Shown here: positions 1 through 6,628 of the stretch, piece by piece | Layout of the letters: each line of letters begins with the position of its first letter | Position numbering within the stretch: the first letter of the stretch is position 1 | Notes under the pieces: generated by a model | What the model was told of the DNA's origin: nothing | The model's database searches: none | The model's input: the letters and a program-made list of their open reading frames with translations, nothing else | Source: Lachnospiraceae bacterium UBA7188 | Lineage (GTDB): Bacteria; Bacillota; Clostridia; Lachnospirales; Lachnospiraceae | Reading direction: 5' to 3' | Assembly: GCA_002490995.1 (NCBI GenBank) | Contig: DKVC01000028.1 | Span: 1-15,337, forward strand | DNA: 15,337 nucleotides | Program-made: the position numbers and the translations under genes

Positions 1-389
1 TCGGAACCGCCCTTGCCGCCGCCGATGGGAAGCCCGGTGAGAGAATTCTTAAAGATCTGTTCAAAGCCCAGGAACTTGATAATGCCGAGGTTTACACTGG
101 GATGCAGCCTTAAGCCTCCCTTGTAGGGTCCGATAGCGGAGTTGAACTGTACGCGGAAACCGTTGTTCACCTGCACCTGTCCCTTGTCATCCACCCAGGG
201 AACGCGGAAAAGAAGCTGTCTTTCAGGTGTCACAAGCCTCTCCAGCAATGCATCCTTACGATACTTCTCCTCATTCGCTTCGATCACAACGCGGAGAGAC
301 TCCAGAACCTCCTTCACTGCCTGGTGAAATTCGGGCTGCGCAGGATTCTTGGCAACTACCAGATCAAATACCTCATCAACATATGACAT
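1..389 (-). CDS. gdhA: Glutamate dehydrogenase, N-terminal part (cut by window edge)
   Basis: Interconverts 2-oxoglutarate plus ammonia and glutamate in the cytoplasm. Only the first 129 codons are present, because the gene runs off the left edge. They contain the hexameric (family I) signatures FRVPWVDDKG (residues 61-70), GPYKGGLRLHPSVNLG (87-102), FLGFEQIFKNSL (106-117) and LPIGGGKGGS (120-129). Lys90, Lys114 and Lys126 correspond, with a one-residue offset for the initiator Met, to Lys89, Lys113 and Lys125 of the Clostridium symbiosum enzyme as I remember it. The start is fixed by AAGGAGGA at 397-404, seven bases before the ATG. Coenzyme preference (NAD or NADP) cannot be read from this fragment. 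The leader upstream carries a promoter, a terminator-like hairpin and two more hairpins, so attenuation is possible. Confidence 0.95.
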   Translation of the reverse strand, partial: MSYVDEVFDLVVAKNPAQPEFHQAVKEVLESLRVVIEANEEKYRKDALLERLVTPERQLLFRVPWVDDKGQVQVNNGFRVQFNSAIGPYKGGLRLHPSVNLGIIKFLGFEQIFKNSLTGLPIGGGKGGS

Positions 390-440
390 TTGTATGTCCT
401 CCTTCATATAAGTATGTATAGAATACCGGGCGCCTTACAT

Positions 441-522
441 CTGTCACCCTTCATATAATGAAAACTGACAGCAATCCTGCCCGGAGAACCTGTACCCTTT
501 GGAAGCCGCTTCCCTACAGGAT
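441..522 (-). promoter_or_regulatory. Structured 5' leader of gdhA: two hairpins
   Basis: The first hairpin (489-520) has arms CCTGTA/TACAGG around a nested GGAAG/CTTCC stem. The second (441-471) has arms CTGTCA/TGACAG with inner TTCAT/ATGAA. A CAGGAT (minus strand, 474-479) between them is complementary to ATCCTG copies at 517-522 and 533-538, so alternative pairings are possible. I do not recognise a named riboswitch class. Confidence 0.45.
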
Positions 523-552
523 AAAAAAGGCACAGGATCGCCTCCCATGCCT
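523..552 (-). terminator. Rho-independent terminator or attenuator in gdhA leader
   Basis: On the minus strand the segment 552-528 folds into a continuous 10-bp stem with a GGCGA loop, counting two adjacent G-U pairs, and is followed at once by a run of six U. The two wobble positions would be A-C mismatches in plus-strand RNA, which supports action on minus transcripts. It lies after a good promoter and before gdhA, so it is either an attenuator or the end of a short RNA. Confidence 0.6.
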
Positions 553-584
553 TCATGCCATATGACGCCATCGCCTACCGGACT

Positions 585-613
585 ATTATACTCCAAATTC
601 CGCAAAATCACAA
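585..613 (-). promoter_or_regulatory. Sigma-A-type promoter upstream of gdhA leader
   Basis: Minus-strand -35 TTGTGA (608-613) and perfect -10 TATAAT (585-590) are separated by exactly 17 bases. The predicted transcript starts near 578. That gives a 5' leader of about 190 nt before gdhA, or a transcript of about 56 nt if the hairpin at 523-552 terminates. Confidence 0.7.
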
Positions 614-680
614 CACGCTTTAATGCACTAAACTGAAAAAGGTTTTCAGGCATTTTTAGTCGAGTTGCACAAGCCTTCGG

Positions 681-1112
681 TTACAGGTACTTTTTCAGGC
701 TTTCTATATTTTTCTCTTCAAAGCCTATCAGCTGTTTTGCCAGCGCCACGGAACCTTCTCCGGCTCTTTCGTTGTGCTTCAGCACTTTTTCCATCTCAAT
801 GATACCGTTATTGTTTCCGCGGATCATCAGCTCGGCGATATGCCCCAGGCTGGTGTTCAGCAGAGTATTGTAATGAATGCCTGTCTTCAGCAGGGCATCG
901 GACAGAGCGGTGCTCTGATAACGTTCCGCCTTCGCCTCCACCAGCTGTCTGGAAGCCTCATTGTAGATTTCCGCATATTTCAGGGACTGCTTTGAAATCT
1001 GCAGTGCAAAATCATCGTCAGTAACCTTACCTGAAATGGTGTCAATGGCCTTCATGGCGTTTTCTGTGTTTTTCTGAATCTCTCTGTATACGGCTGCTTC
1101 TTCTGATCTCAT
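681..1112 (-). CDS. Hypothetical helical protein, 143 residues
   Basis: I do not recognise this family. The protein is mostly helix-forming, with heptad-like stretches, no signal peptide, no membrane segment and no cysteines, so it is probably cytoplasmic. Residues after about 15 read as four amphipathic helices, so a small helical bundle is a guess. The frame is open upstream to 1205, but I start at the ATG at 1112 (MRSEEAAVYR) for two reasons. The upstream codons are the stem and T-run of a terminator at 1146-1194, and a weak AGGAACAGGAAA Shine-Dalgarno-like stretch directly precedes this ATG. It lies between gdhA and the SH3b gene. No convincing promoter lies between the terminator and the start, so expression may depend on read-through or on the weak promoter near 1233. 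That it is a real gene rests on codon structure and length only. Confidence 0.6.
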   Translation of the reverse strand: MRSEEAAVYREIQKNTENAMKAIDTISGKVTDDDFALQISKQSLKYAEIYNEASRQLVEAKAERYQSTALSDALLKTGIHYNTLLNTSLGHIAELMIRGNNNGIIEMEKVLKHNERAGEGSVALAKQLIGFEEKNIESLKKYL

Positions 1113-1145
1113 TTTCCTGTTCCTGCTTTTTAGTGTGAAAATCTT

Positions 1146-1194
1146 AAAAAAGAAACCCTCTATGGAGAATTCCTGTCTCTCCATAAAAGGTTTC
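1146..1194 (-). terminator. Rho-independent terminator after SH3b gene
   Basis: Minus-strand arms GAAACC/GGTTTC and ATGGAGA/TCTCCAT form a long interrupted stem (1152-1194) followed by TTTTTT (1146-1151). It ends transcripts of the SH3b protein gene about 90 bases after its stop. It also shows that the upstream extension of the next reading frame is not coding. Confidence 0.8.
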
Positions 1195-1280
1195 CCGATT
1201 TTCACTGCTTTATTCCCGCTGCGGCAAATTATTTTATACTCACGGTCAGAAACATTTGCCGATGTGCGTCTCTCATGCTT

Positions 1281-2633
1281 TTACTGCTGGGTGACATAAT
1301 CCGCTTTTACATACCCTACCTTGCCGTCGTAGATGACTTTGCACCATCCGTTCTCATTGGCCAGAAGCTCCAGGGAGTCTCCGCCTACCATCAGGCCCAG
1401 CTGCGCGGCATCCTCGGCAGCGGCGGCTCTGATTCTCACATTCTCATTGGCCGTCACGGTTCCGATGACCTGCTGGCCCTCCGCACTTTCTTCCATGTGA
1501 AGGTACTCCGACTTGATATAGCCGTCTCCTCCCTCAAATACAATCTTGCTCCATCCGTTCACACGCACTTCCTGTACCTGAACTTTATCGCCGCCGGCTA
1601 CCTTACCCAGCTTGTCAGCCTGTTCGCTGTCGGAACTCCTCACATTAACAGTGGTGGTGGCGGTGGCGTAACGGGGTCCCATTTCCGAAGGCGCCTCCGG
1701 CTGTTCAGGCGCCTGGGACTGCGCCGGGCCCTCTCCGCCTTCCGGATTCTCTGCCGGAGTATCGCTATCAGCAGGCTGTCCCTCTCCCTGGGGCGTTCCC
1801 TCCGCAGGCTGCTCTCCCTCCTGGGGCGCTCCTTCCGCAGGCTGTTCTCCCCCTTCCGGGCTCCCGGCTCCGGCGTTCTGCTCCGCCAGCCGTACACCGA
1901 TGGTGGCATTGATCTGCTTTCCCAGCTCTCCCATATAAGTCAGAAGCTCCGGGTGCTCCGTTGCCAGGTCATTGTATTCCACCGACACGCGGTTGTTGAA
2001 TTCCACCACATCGTCCTGCGCCGAAACCGTCACAATATATTCTTTTTCCTCTTCCGTCAAATTCAGTTCATTCTTGATATAGAGCCCGCCCTGTCCGTTG
2101 TCGCACACATAGAATGTCTGCCATCCGGGAATCTCCTGCTCTTCATGATTCAGGAAGCACAGCCTGTAGTATACATAGACAACTGTATTTCCCTTTTCCA
2201 GACCGGGCTTGGTATAGATATCCATGGCCGGTATAGAACTCAGGTACTTTGCCGTCTCCTCATAGCGCAGCAGGTCATTCTCTGAAATCTCGTCATAGAT
2301 AGCAGTCATCACGGTACTGTCGCCGGATGCCATTGCATTGTAATACTGAGCAATCAGCGCATGTATGGCCTCGTCCTCATTGACAGCCAGCACCGCATCC
2401 TCCGGTGCCGCCTGCTGCGGTTCCGGTGTGGCTTCTTCCTGCAGTCCCTGTACATCCGGCTGAACCGAAACTTCCTCCAGAGATTCCTGCTTTTTCTCAT
2501 CTTCCTTCTTATTCCCGGCATTCAGGGCAAAAGACACCGTCACTGCTACCACTGCAATCAAAATAACGGGAAACAAAAACCTGGAATTCTTTACTATATA
2601 ATCACGAATCGTTGTCAAATTATCCTTTTTCAT
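1281..2633 (-). CDS. Membrane-anchored protein with two C-terminal SH3b domains
   Basis: The 450-residue protein has a short basic cytoplasmic N-terminus and one hydrophobic segment (about residues 18-38), so the rest should lie outside the membrane. A roughly 100-residue globular region (about 82-195) has an NTF2-like flavour at its start (IHALIAQYYNAMASGD), which is an inference. A low-complexity linker rich in Pro, Glu, Gly and Gln (about 255-320), with repeated GEQPAEG-type units, leads to two bacterial SH3 domains (about 323-380 and 391-450). Each SH3b shows the expected TVNVRSS / NVRIRAA start, a GW core and a GYIKSEYL / GYVKADYV end. SH3b domains usually bind cell-wall peptides, so a wall-sensing or wall-associated role is likely. 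No catalytic domain is evident. The start has AAGGAAGG seven bases upstream. A tRNA gene lies upstream and a strong terminator downstream, so it is probably monocistronic. Confidence 0.85.
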   Translation of the reverse strand: MKKDNLTTIRDYIVKNSRFLFPVILIAVVAVTVSFALNAGNKKEDEKKQESLEEVSVQPDVQGLQEEATPEPQQAAPEDAVLAVNEDEAIHALIAQYYNAMASGDSTVMTAIYDEISENDLLRYEETAKYLSSIPAMDIYTKPGLEKGNTVVYVYYRLCFLNHEEQEIPGWQTFYVCDNGQGGLYIKNELNLTEEEKEYIVTVSAQDDVVEFNNRVSVEYNDLATEHPELLTYMGELGKQINATIGVRLAEQNAGAGSPEGGEQPAEGAPQEGEQPAEGTPQGEGQPADSDTPAENPEGGEGPAQSQAPEQPEAPSEMGPRYATATTTVNVRSSDSEQADKLGKVAGGDKVQVQEVRVNGWSKIVFEGGDGYIKSEYLHMEESAEGQQVIGTVTANENVRIRAAAAEDAAQLGLMVGGDSLELLANENGWCKVIYDGKVGYVKADYVTQQ

Positions 2634-2709
2634 GTCTGCACCTTCCTTATCAATGCGGCCGGGTAACCGTTCTGTGGTCTGTCAATTCCTGGGGAAATGT
2701 CTGCTTAGT

Positions 2710-2740
2710 AAACGAAAGAGCCGCATGCGGCTCTCTTTAA
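2710..2740 (-). terminator. Terminator after tRNA-Arg
   Basis: A perfect palindrome AGAGCCGCATGCGGCTCT (2717-2734) is followed on the minus strand by TTCGTTT. It lies 38 bases past the tRNA 3' end and before the SH3b gene. The T-tract is interrupted, so strength is uncertain. Confidence 0.6.
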
Positions 2741-2757
2741 AAGGACATTATTAAAGC

Positions 2758-2872
2758 CAGTGTGATGTAAATGCATCCGACAGGAATCGAACCTGCATTA
2801 AAGGCGTCGGAGGCCTTCGTTCTATCCATTAGACTACGGATGCAAATATTACAAAATTGTTACATCACACTG
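2758..2872. repeat. Perfect 13-bp inverted repeat flanking the tRNA gene
   Basis: CAGTGTGATGTAA (2758-2770) and its exact reverse complement (2860-2872) enclose the tRNA gene. The predicted transcription start falls inside the outer arm, so much of both arms would be in the precursor as 5' leader and 3' trailer and could extend the acceptor stem across a 16-base bulge on the 5' side. Confidence 0.85.
2772..2843 (-). tRNA. tRNA-Arg (anticodon CCG)
   Basis: The 72-nt cloverleaf is on the minus strand. The acceptor stem is GCATCCG/CGGATGC (2837-2843 with 2773-2779), with discriminator A at 2772. The D arm contains TCTAATGGATAGA. The anticodon stem AAGGC/GCCTT encloses the seven-base loop CTCCGAC, giving anticodon CCG, which reads arginine codon CGG. 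The T arm is GCAGG-TTCGATT-CCTGT. CCA is not encoded and must be added after transcription. The gene is solitary, with its own promoter and terminator. Confidence 0.95.
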
Positions 2873-2875
2873 ACT

Positions 2876-2904
2876 ATAATATCACAAAACTTTTAATATG
2901 TCTA
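2876..2904 (-). promoter_or_regulatory. Promoter of tRNA-Arg
   Basis: Minus-strand -35 TAGACA (2899-2904) and -10 TATTAT (2876-2881) are 17 bases apart, and each is one base off consensus. The predicted start near 2869 lies within the arm of the 13-bp inverted repeat. Confidence 0.6.
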
Positions 2905-2924
2905 CCACAAATTCATGGAATTTT

Positions 2925-3842
2925 TTAGAAAATAATTTTGACCTTCTTTTCGGCGAAATCATAATAGTAAAGACTGTCTGAAAGAACCTCCTCCGGCGCT
3001 ACCTGGGCATCGTTAATCTCAACGATCATCTGCTTGAAGCTCTCTGCCTCTCCCTTCCCCCTGTCCGCCATCAGTATCACTTCATGGACAGAACTGGGAA
3101 AAATGTAAAAGCTACGCTTCTCCTTCTCTGCCAGCCGTGCCAGCACCTCCGGATAGAGCATGCATACGGCACCCTGAGTCCGTTTTTCATTGGTCAGCAC
3201 TTTCATGGGAATCTCGTCCCAGAAACTTTCCTCCGGACTTTCATCTTCCTCTCTTCCGCAGCCTCCCGGTTCCTGCATTCCGCTTACGATATCCCTTAAG
3301 GAACCGCAAATCCACGGAAACAGCCTGGGTGTATTTTCCTGCGCCAGTCTCATCAGTTCTGCGGTACTGCTTTCCCACATCTCCATATGAGAATTATGAA
3401 TCAGGATAGAACCCTCTCCAAGCTGCTCTCCCTGATATGCATAATAAAAACAGATCGCCAGATCAAGAAATTCAATATACGGTACATCCCGCAGCAGCTC
3501 CTCATTGCCTTTCCTGCCAATCAGCCGGTAGCAGACACGATCCTTCACCTTCTCAAAAGAACGGAAAAAATCCAGATCCACATTCTTACCCGGGGCACCT
3601 GCACCGTAAATGGCAAGCATCCTCTCGATCAGCATCCCAAAAGTGCTTCCCTGCTCATAGGCCTCCAGAAAAGCGTCCAGATAAATTGTAGGAGCCACAT
3701 TCTGCTCCTTTGACAATATCAGCAGCCCGTAATGGATAACACCGTTATTCTTTCTGACCTTCTTCACTTCCACCCGGTAATCTGCACCGAGTTCTCTTTT
3801 CACAGCCTTACAGACTTTATCCGCAAATGCTTTTATTTCCAT
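2925..3842 (-). CDS. DUF5688 family protein
   Basis: This 305-residue soluble protein has no signal peptide or membrane segment. I recognise it as DUF5688 from the N-terminal pattern: a helix (MEIKAFADKVCKAVKREL), a strand pair around VKKVRKNNGVIHYGL, then NVAPTIYLDAFLEAYEQG (about residues 49-66). The function of the family is unknown. The start at 3842 is preferred because GAGAGGAT precedes it at SD distance. The frame continues 30 codons upstream, but those codons lack family similarity and overlap a separate 31-codon ORF that ends one base before this start. It follows efp by about 220 bases. Whether it shares the efp transcript is unclear, because I see neither a clear terminator nor a promoter in the gap. 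Confidence 0.8.
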   Translation of the reverse strand: MEIKAFADKVCKAVKRELGADYRVEVKKVRKNNGVIHYGLLILSKEQNVAPTIYLDAFLEAYEQGSTFGMLIERMLAIYGAGAPGKNVDLDFFRSFEKVKDRVCYRLIGRKGNEELLRDVPYIEFLDLAICFYYAYQGEQLGEGSILIHNSHMEMWESSTAELMRLAQENTPRLFPWICGSLRDIVSGMQEPGGCGREEDESPEESFWDEIPMKVLTNEKRTQGAVCMLYPEVLARLAEKEKRSFYIFPSSVHEVILMADRGKGEAESFKQMIVEINDAQVAPEEVLSDSLYYYDFAEKKVKIIF

Positions 3843-3843
3843 A

Positions 3844-3939
3844 CTATCCTCTCTCTGCGCTGTCTGATGATTTTGATTTGAAGATACGCAACAGCGCCTG
3901 CGCACAGGCAGCATAAATTGCCGGCATTTCATCTATCAT
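3844..3939 (-). CDS. Possible 31-codon ORF abutting the DUF5688 gene
   Basis: The ORF begins MIDEMPAIYAACAQALLRIF and ends with TAG, one base before the DUF5688 ATG, a spacing typical of translational coupling. The SD-like sequence GGGTGG before its ATG is weak. It could be a leader peptide or chance. Nothing in it is recognisable. Confidence 0.25.
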   Translation of the reverse strand: MIDEMPAIYAACAQALLRIFKSKSSDSAERG

Positions 3940-4060
3940 CAGCCACCCACAGGGCATATCCGCCCCTGGGGCACAGGAGTCTTACAGGCTCTCGCAGTCT
4001 GACAGGTATGGAACTATCTCTTAGAAATACAGTCTCTCAGGAATTGTCGAAGACTCTTCC

Positions 4061-4618
4061 CTATACACGGGAAAGATACTCACCCGTCCTGGTATCGATC
4101 TTAATCTTATCTCCCTGGTTCACGAACAGAGGCACGCTCACCTGCGCTCCGGTCTCCACAGTGGCCGGCTTGGACGCGCCTGTAGCGGTATCTCCCTTAA
4201 AGCCCGGCTCCGTATCGGTAATCACCAGCTCTACAAACAAAGGAGGCTCCACGGAAAATACACTGCCATTGTGAGAACAGATCTTGCACATCTCATTCTC
4301 TTTCACAAACGTCAGGGCATCGCCCACCGTATCCTGGTTCAGGGCAATCTGTTCATAATTCTCCGTATCCATAAAATAGTACAGATCTCCATCAGCATAC
4401 AGATACTGCATGTCTTTTCTGTCAATACGCGCCTGAGGGCACTTCTCGGTCGGGCGGAAGGTCTTCTCAACCACGCCGCCGTTCTTGACGTTCTTCAGCT
4501 TGGTTCTGACGAAAGCCGCACCCTTCCCAGGCTTTACATGCTGGAATTCGATGATCTGGTATACATTGTTGTCGTACTCAATGGTTATACCATTTCTGAA
4601 ATCTCCTGCAGAAATCAT
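4061..4618 (-). CDS. efp: Translation elongation factor P
   Basis: EF-P rescues ribosomes stalled at polyproline stretches by binding between the P and E sites. The 185-residue length is the family norm. The N-terminal KOW-like domain carries the modification loop HVKPGKGAAF with Lys32 at its tip, the position modified in Bacillus subtilis EF-P. The middle OB domain includes MDTENYEQI, and the C-terminal OB domain ends with VNQGDKIKIDTRTGEYLSRV, matching the family signature. The start at 4618 is chosen because AGGAGG lies nine bases upstream and it gives the standard MISAGDF N-terminus; an in-frame ATG eight codons earlier has no such site. It follows aroK-aroQ but has its own promoter at 4663-4691. 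No EF-P modification enzyme is visible nearby. Confidence 0.97.
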   Translation of the reverse strand: MISAGDFRNGITIEYDNNVYQIIEFQHVKPGKGAAFVRTKLKNVKNGGVVEKTFRPTEKCPQARIDRKDMQYLYADGDLYYFMDTENYEQIALNQDTVGDALTFVKENEMCKICSHNGSVFSVEPPLFVELVITDTEPGFKGDTATGASKPATVETGAQVSVPLFVNQGDKIKIDTRTGEYLSRV

Positions 4619-4662
4619 ATCAATATTCCTCCTGATTTTCACTCACAATATAATTCTTCCTT

Positions 4663-4691
4663 AGTGTAATATAAAAATGTGCAAATTTCAA
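4663..4691 (-). promoter_or_regulatory. Likely efp promoter
   Basis: Minus-strand TTGAAA (4686-4691) and TACACT (4663-4668) are 17 bases apart in the AT-rich gap after aroK-aroQ. This would give a leader of about 38 nt ending in AGGAGG before efp. Confidence 0.5.
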
Positions 4692-4708
4692 CTCTTTTTG
4701 AAAAAAAG

Positions 4709-5668
4709 TTATAAAATATGTTCTTTTTTCCCATTCAGGATAAAATCAATGGCCACGAGATACCCATCAAGCCCCTTTCCGTAAATCTGTTTGTCACAGG
4801 CCGGCGCCGTCACGGAAACTTTCCGGAAAGGCTCCCGCTTCGTGATGTCCGAGATATGGATTTCCACCTTCGGCACCGTGATGCTGGCCAGGGCATCCCG
4901 GACTGCATAGCTGTAATGAGTATAGGCTCCCGGATTGATCACAATGCCCTCGGTGCCGTCAAAGTAAGCTTCCTGAATCCTGTCTATTATGGCCCCTTCA
5001 TGATTGCTCTGGAAAACCGTGATATCGCTGCCCGTCTCCTCTGCCTTTTTTTGAATCATATCAAGCAGATACTGATAATCCTGAGTGCCGTACACGCTCT
5101 TCTCCCGTATGCCCAGAAAATTGATGTTCGGGCCGTTGATAACCAGAAGCTTCATTTTATTCATCTCCTCCGCTATTTTTTCCATGATTTCATCCACGCT
5201 CAGATCGTCCGAGTCCAGAACCAGGTCGGCACAGGATTCGTAGGCTTCCTTCCGACTCCCCATCAGCTCCCTGATTCTGCCCAGCGGATCCCCGCACTGC
5301 AGCAGAGGCCTGGTATTGTCCTCCTTCAGGCGCTGATATACCGTCTCCGGCTTCACCCTCAGGTATACCACCTTCCCCAGCTGCTTTAAAAGCTCCTGAT
5401 TCCCGGGCTGAACCGGTGTGCCTCCGCCCACGGAGAAAATATATCTCCCCTTCCTGTCCAAAAGCTCCCGCAGAAGCGCAGTCTCTTTCTCCCGGAAAGA
5501 AGCCTCCCCCTCTCTGGCAAACAGCTCCGACACAGAACATCCTTCCCGCCGCTCTATCATCTTATCCGTATCTTCCACCGGCATACGCAGCCTGTAGGAA
5601 AGGCGTACGCCCACCGAAGTCTTTCCGCTGCCCATGAAACCGGTCAGTATGATATTTTTCCGTTTCAT
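4709..5668 (-). CDS. aroK-aroQ: Bifunctional shikimate kinase / type II 3-dehydroquinate dehydratase
   Basis: One uninterrupted frame of 319 residues joins two shikimate-pathway enzymes. Residues 1-168 are shikimate kinase: Walker A GFMGSGKTS (9-17), the shikimate-binding DTD (33-35), Arg59 in ASFREKE, VGGGTP (80-85) and the lid NTRPLL. Residues 172-319 are type II dehydroquinase: LLVINGPNINFLG, catalytic Tyr193 in VYGTQ, NPGAYTHYS (Asn245, His251), EIHISD (His271) and REPFRKVS. Both active sites look complete. I start at the ATG at 5668; an in-frame TTG nine codons earlier is possible, but the only nearby SD is GGGAG before the ATG. At the junction, GGAGGAG (5165-5171) sits nine bases before the ATG at 5155, so a free AroQ of 148 residues could also be made. 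It follows aroE by 77 bases and is probably in the same operon. Confidence 0.95.
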   Translation of the reverse strand: MKRKNIILTGFMGSGKTSVGVRLSYRLRMPVEDTDKMIERREGCSVSELFAREGEASFREKETALLRELLDRKGRYIFSVGGGTPVQPGNQELLKQLGKVVYLRVKPETVYQRLKEDNTRPLLQCGDPLGRIRELMGSRKEAYESCADLVLDSDDLSVDEIMEKIAEEMNKMKLLVINGPNINFLGIREKSVYGTQDYQYLLDMIQKKAEETGSDITVFQSNHEGAIIDRIQEAYFDGTEGIVINPGAYTHYSYAVRDALASITVPKVEIHISDITKREPFRKVSVTAPACDKQIYGKGLDGYLVAIDFILNGKKEHIL

Positions 5669-5745
5669 CTTCTGTCTCCCTGCTCCTATTGTCAAAAATC
5701 AATGCCCTCACAAATATAAGAAAAAATCCAGGCAGTCCCTCCGTC

Positions 5746-6615
5746 TCACAAAATATTCATCGCCTTCTTCATCTCCGCATACGCTTTCTTAGCAAGGACA
5801 GGCCCCACTTCCGCTCCCGTCCACAGCTCATAGGCAATGATTCCCTGATAGAGCAGCATCTTCAGCCCGCCAAAGGCCCTGCCGCCGTTTTCTTTTACCA
5901 GAGACATGAATCTGGTCTCGGCCGGATTGAAAATCAAATCGTAGCCTGTATGGATTTTCTCATAAAACAAAGCATCCTCAATGACGGCTTCCCCTGTCTT
6001 CGGGAACATTCCCACATCAGTGGCCTGTATGGCCAGATAACCGTCACCGGGCAGAGACAGATATGCCCTCAGCTCCAGGGCCGACGCCAGCTGCTTTCCG
6101 GCCAGTCCGTTCACCTCTTCCGCTATCTTCTGTGCCTTTTCCAAAGTGCGGTTCAGAATAACAATTCTGTCTGCCCCTTTTTCCGCCACCAGTATGGCCA
6201 CTGCCCGCGCCACGCCTCCGGCTCCCAGAATAAGCACCTTCTCTCCCTCAATTGAAACCCCGTCCTCACACATGGCACGGTAAAGACCGGGCATATCCGT
6301 ATTATAGCCCCTGAATCCCCCTTCCACTCGCACCAGTGTGTTCACCGCTCCGATTGTCTCCGCAAGCGGGTCGATTTCCTTCAGAAAAGGAATCACCTCA
6401 CTCTTGTAGGGAACCGTCACATTCACCCCCAGCAGGTTCAGCGCGAAAGCCCCCTTCACCGCCTCCCCCACATGCCCCTTCGGTACACGCAGCGGCACAT
6501 AAACCAGGTTCTCCCCCAGTTCCTCCGCCAGCGTGTTATGTATGGCGGGCGACATGGTATGCTCCACCGGATTTCCCATCACACCGCAGGTGCGGGTGTA
6601 ACCGTTTATTATCAT
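5746..6615 (-). CDS. aroE: Shikimate dehydrogenase
   Basis: Reduces 3-dehydroshikimate to shikimate with NADPH, the step between AroQ and AroK, both encoded just downstream. The 289 residues match the family length. The N-terminal substrate domain has GVMGNPVEHTMSP (11-23, with the shikimate-binding serine), NVTVPYK (65-71, catalytic Lys71) and GYNTD (103-107, Asp107). The Rossmann domain begins VLILGAGGVARAVA (127-140), and LNRT follows as the cofactor-phosphate pocket. The C-terminus has GGLKMLLYQG, which contacts substrate. AGGAG lies nine bases before the ATG. It follows yqeG by 133 bases, a gap that carries direct repeats. The yqeG/aroE pairing resembles Bacillus subtilis, but yqeH is absent here. 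Confidence 0.97.
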   Translation of the reverse strand: MIINGYTRTCGVMGNPVEHTMSPAIHNTLAEELGENLVYVPLRVPKGHVGEAVKGAFALNLLGVNVTVPYKSEVIPFLKEIDPLAETIGAVNTLVRVEGGFRGYNTDMPGLYRAMCEDGVSIEGEKVLILGAGGVARAVAILVAEKGADRIVILNRTLEKAQKIAEEVNGLAGKQLASALELRAYLSLPGDGYLAIQATDVGMFPKTGEAVIEDALFYEKIHTGYDLIFNPAETRFMSLVKENGGRAFGGLKMLLYQGIIAYELWTGAEVGPVLAKKAYAEMKKAMNIL

Positions 6616-6628
6616 GCTGTCTGTTCTC

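Noticed and set aside
444..653. 69-codon minus-strand ORF upstream of gdhA
   Set aside because: It spans the promoter, the terminator hairpin and leader stems; no SD and no recognisable protein pattern.
1275..2285. 336-codon plus-strand ORF
   Set aside because: Antisense to the SH3b protein gene; Arg/Leu-rich sequence arises from the repetitive GC-rich linker codons, and no SD is seen.
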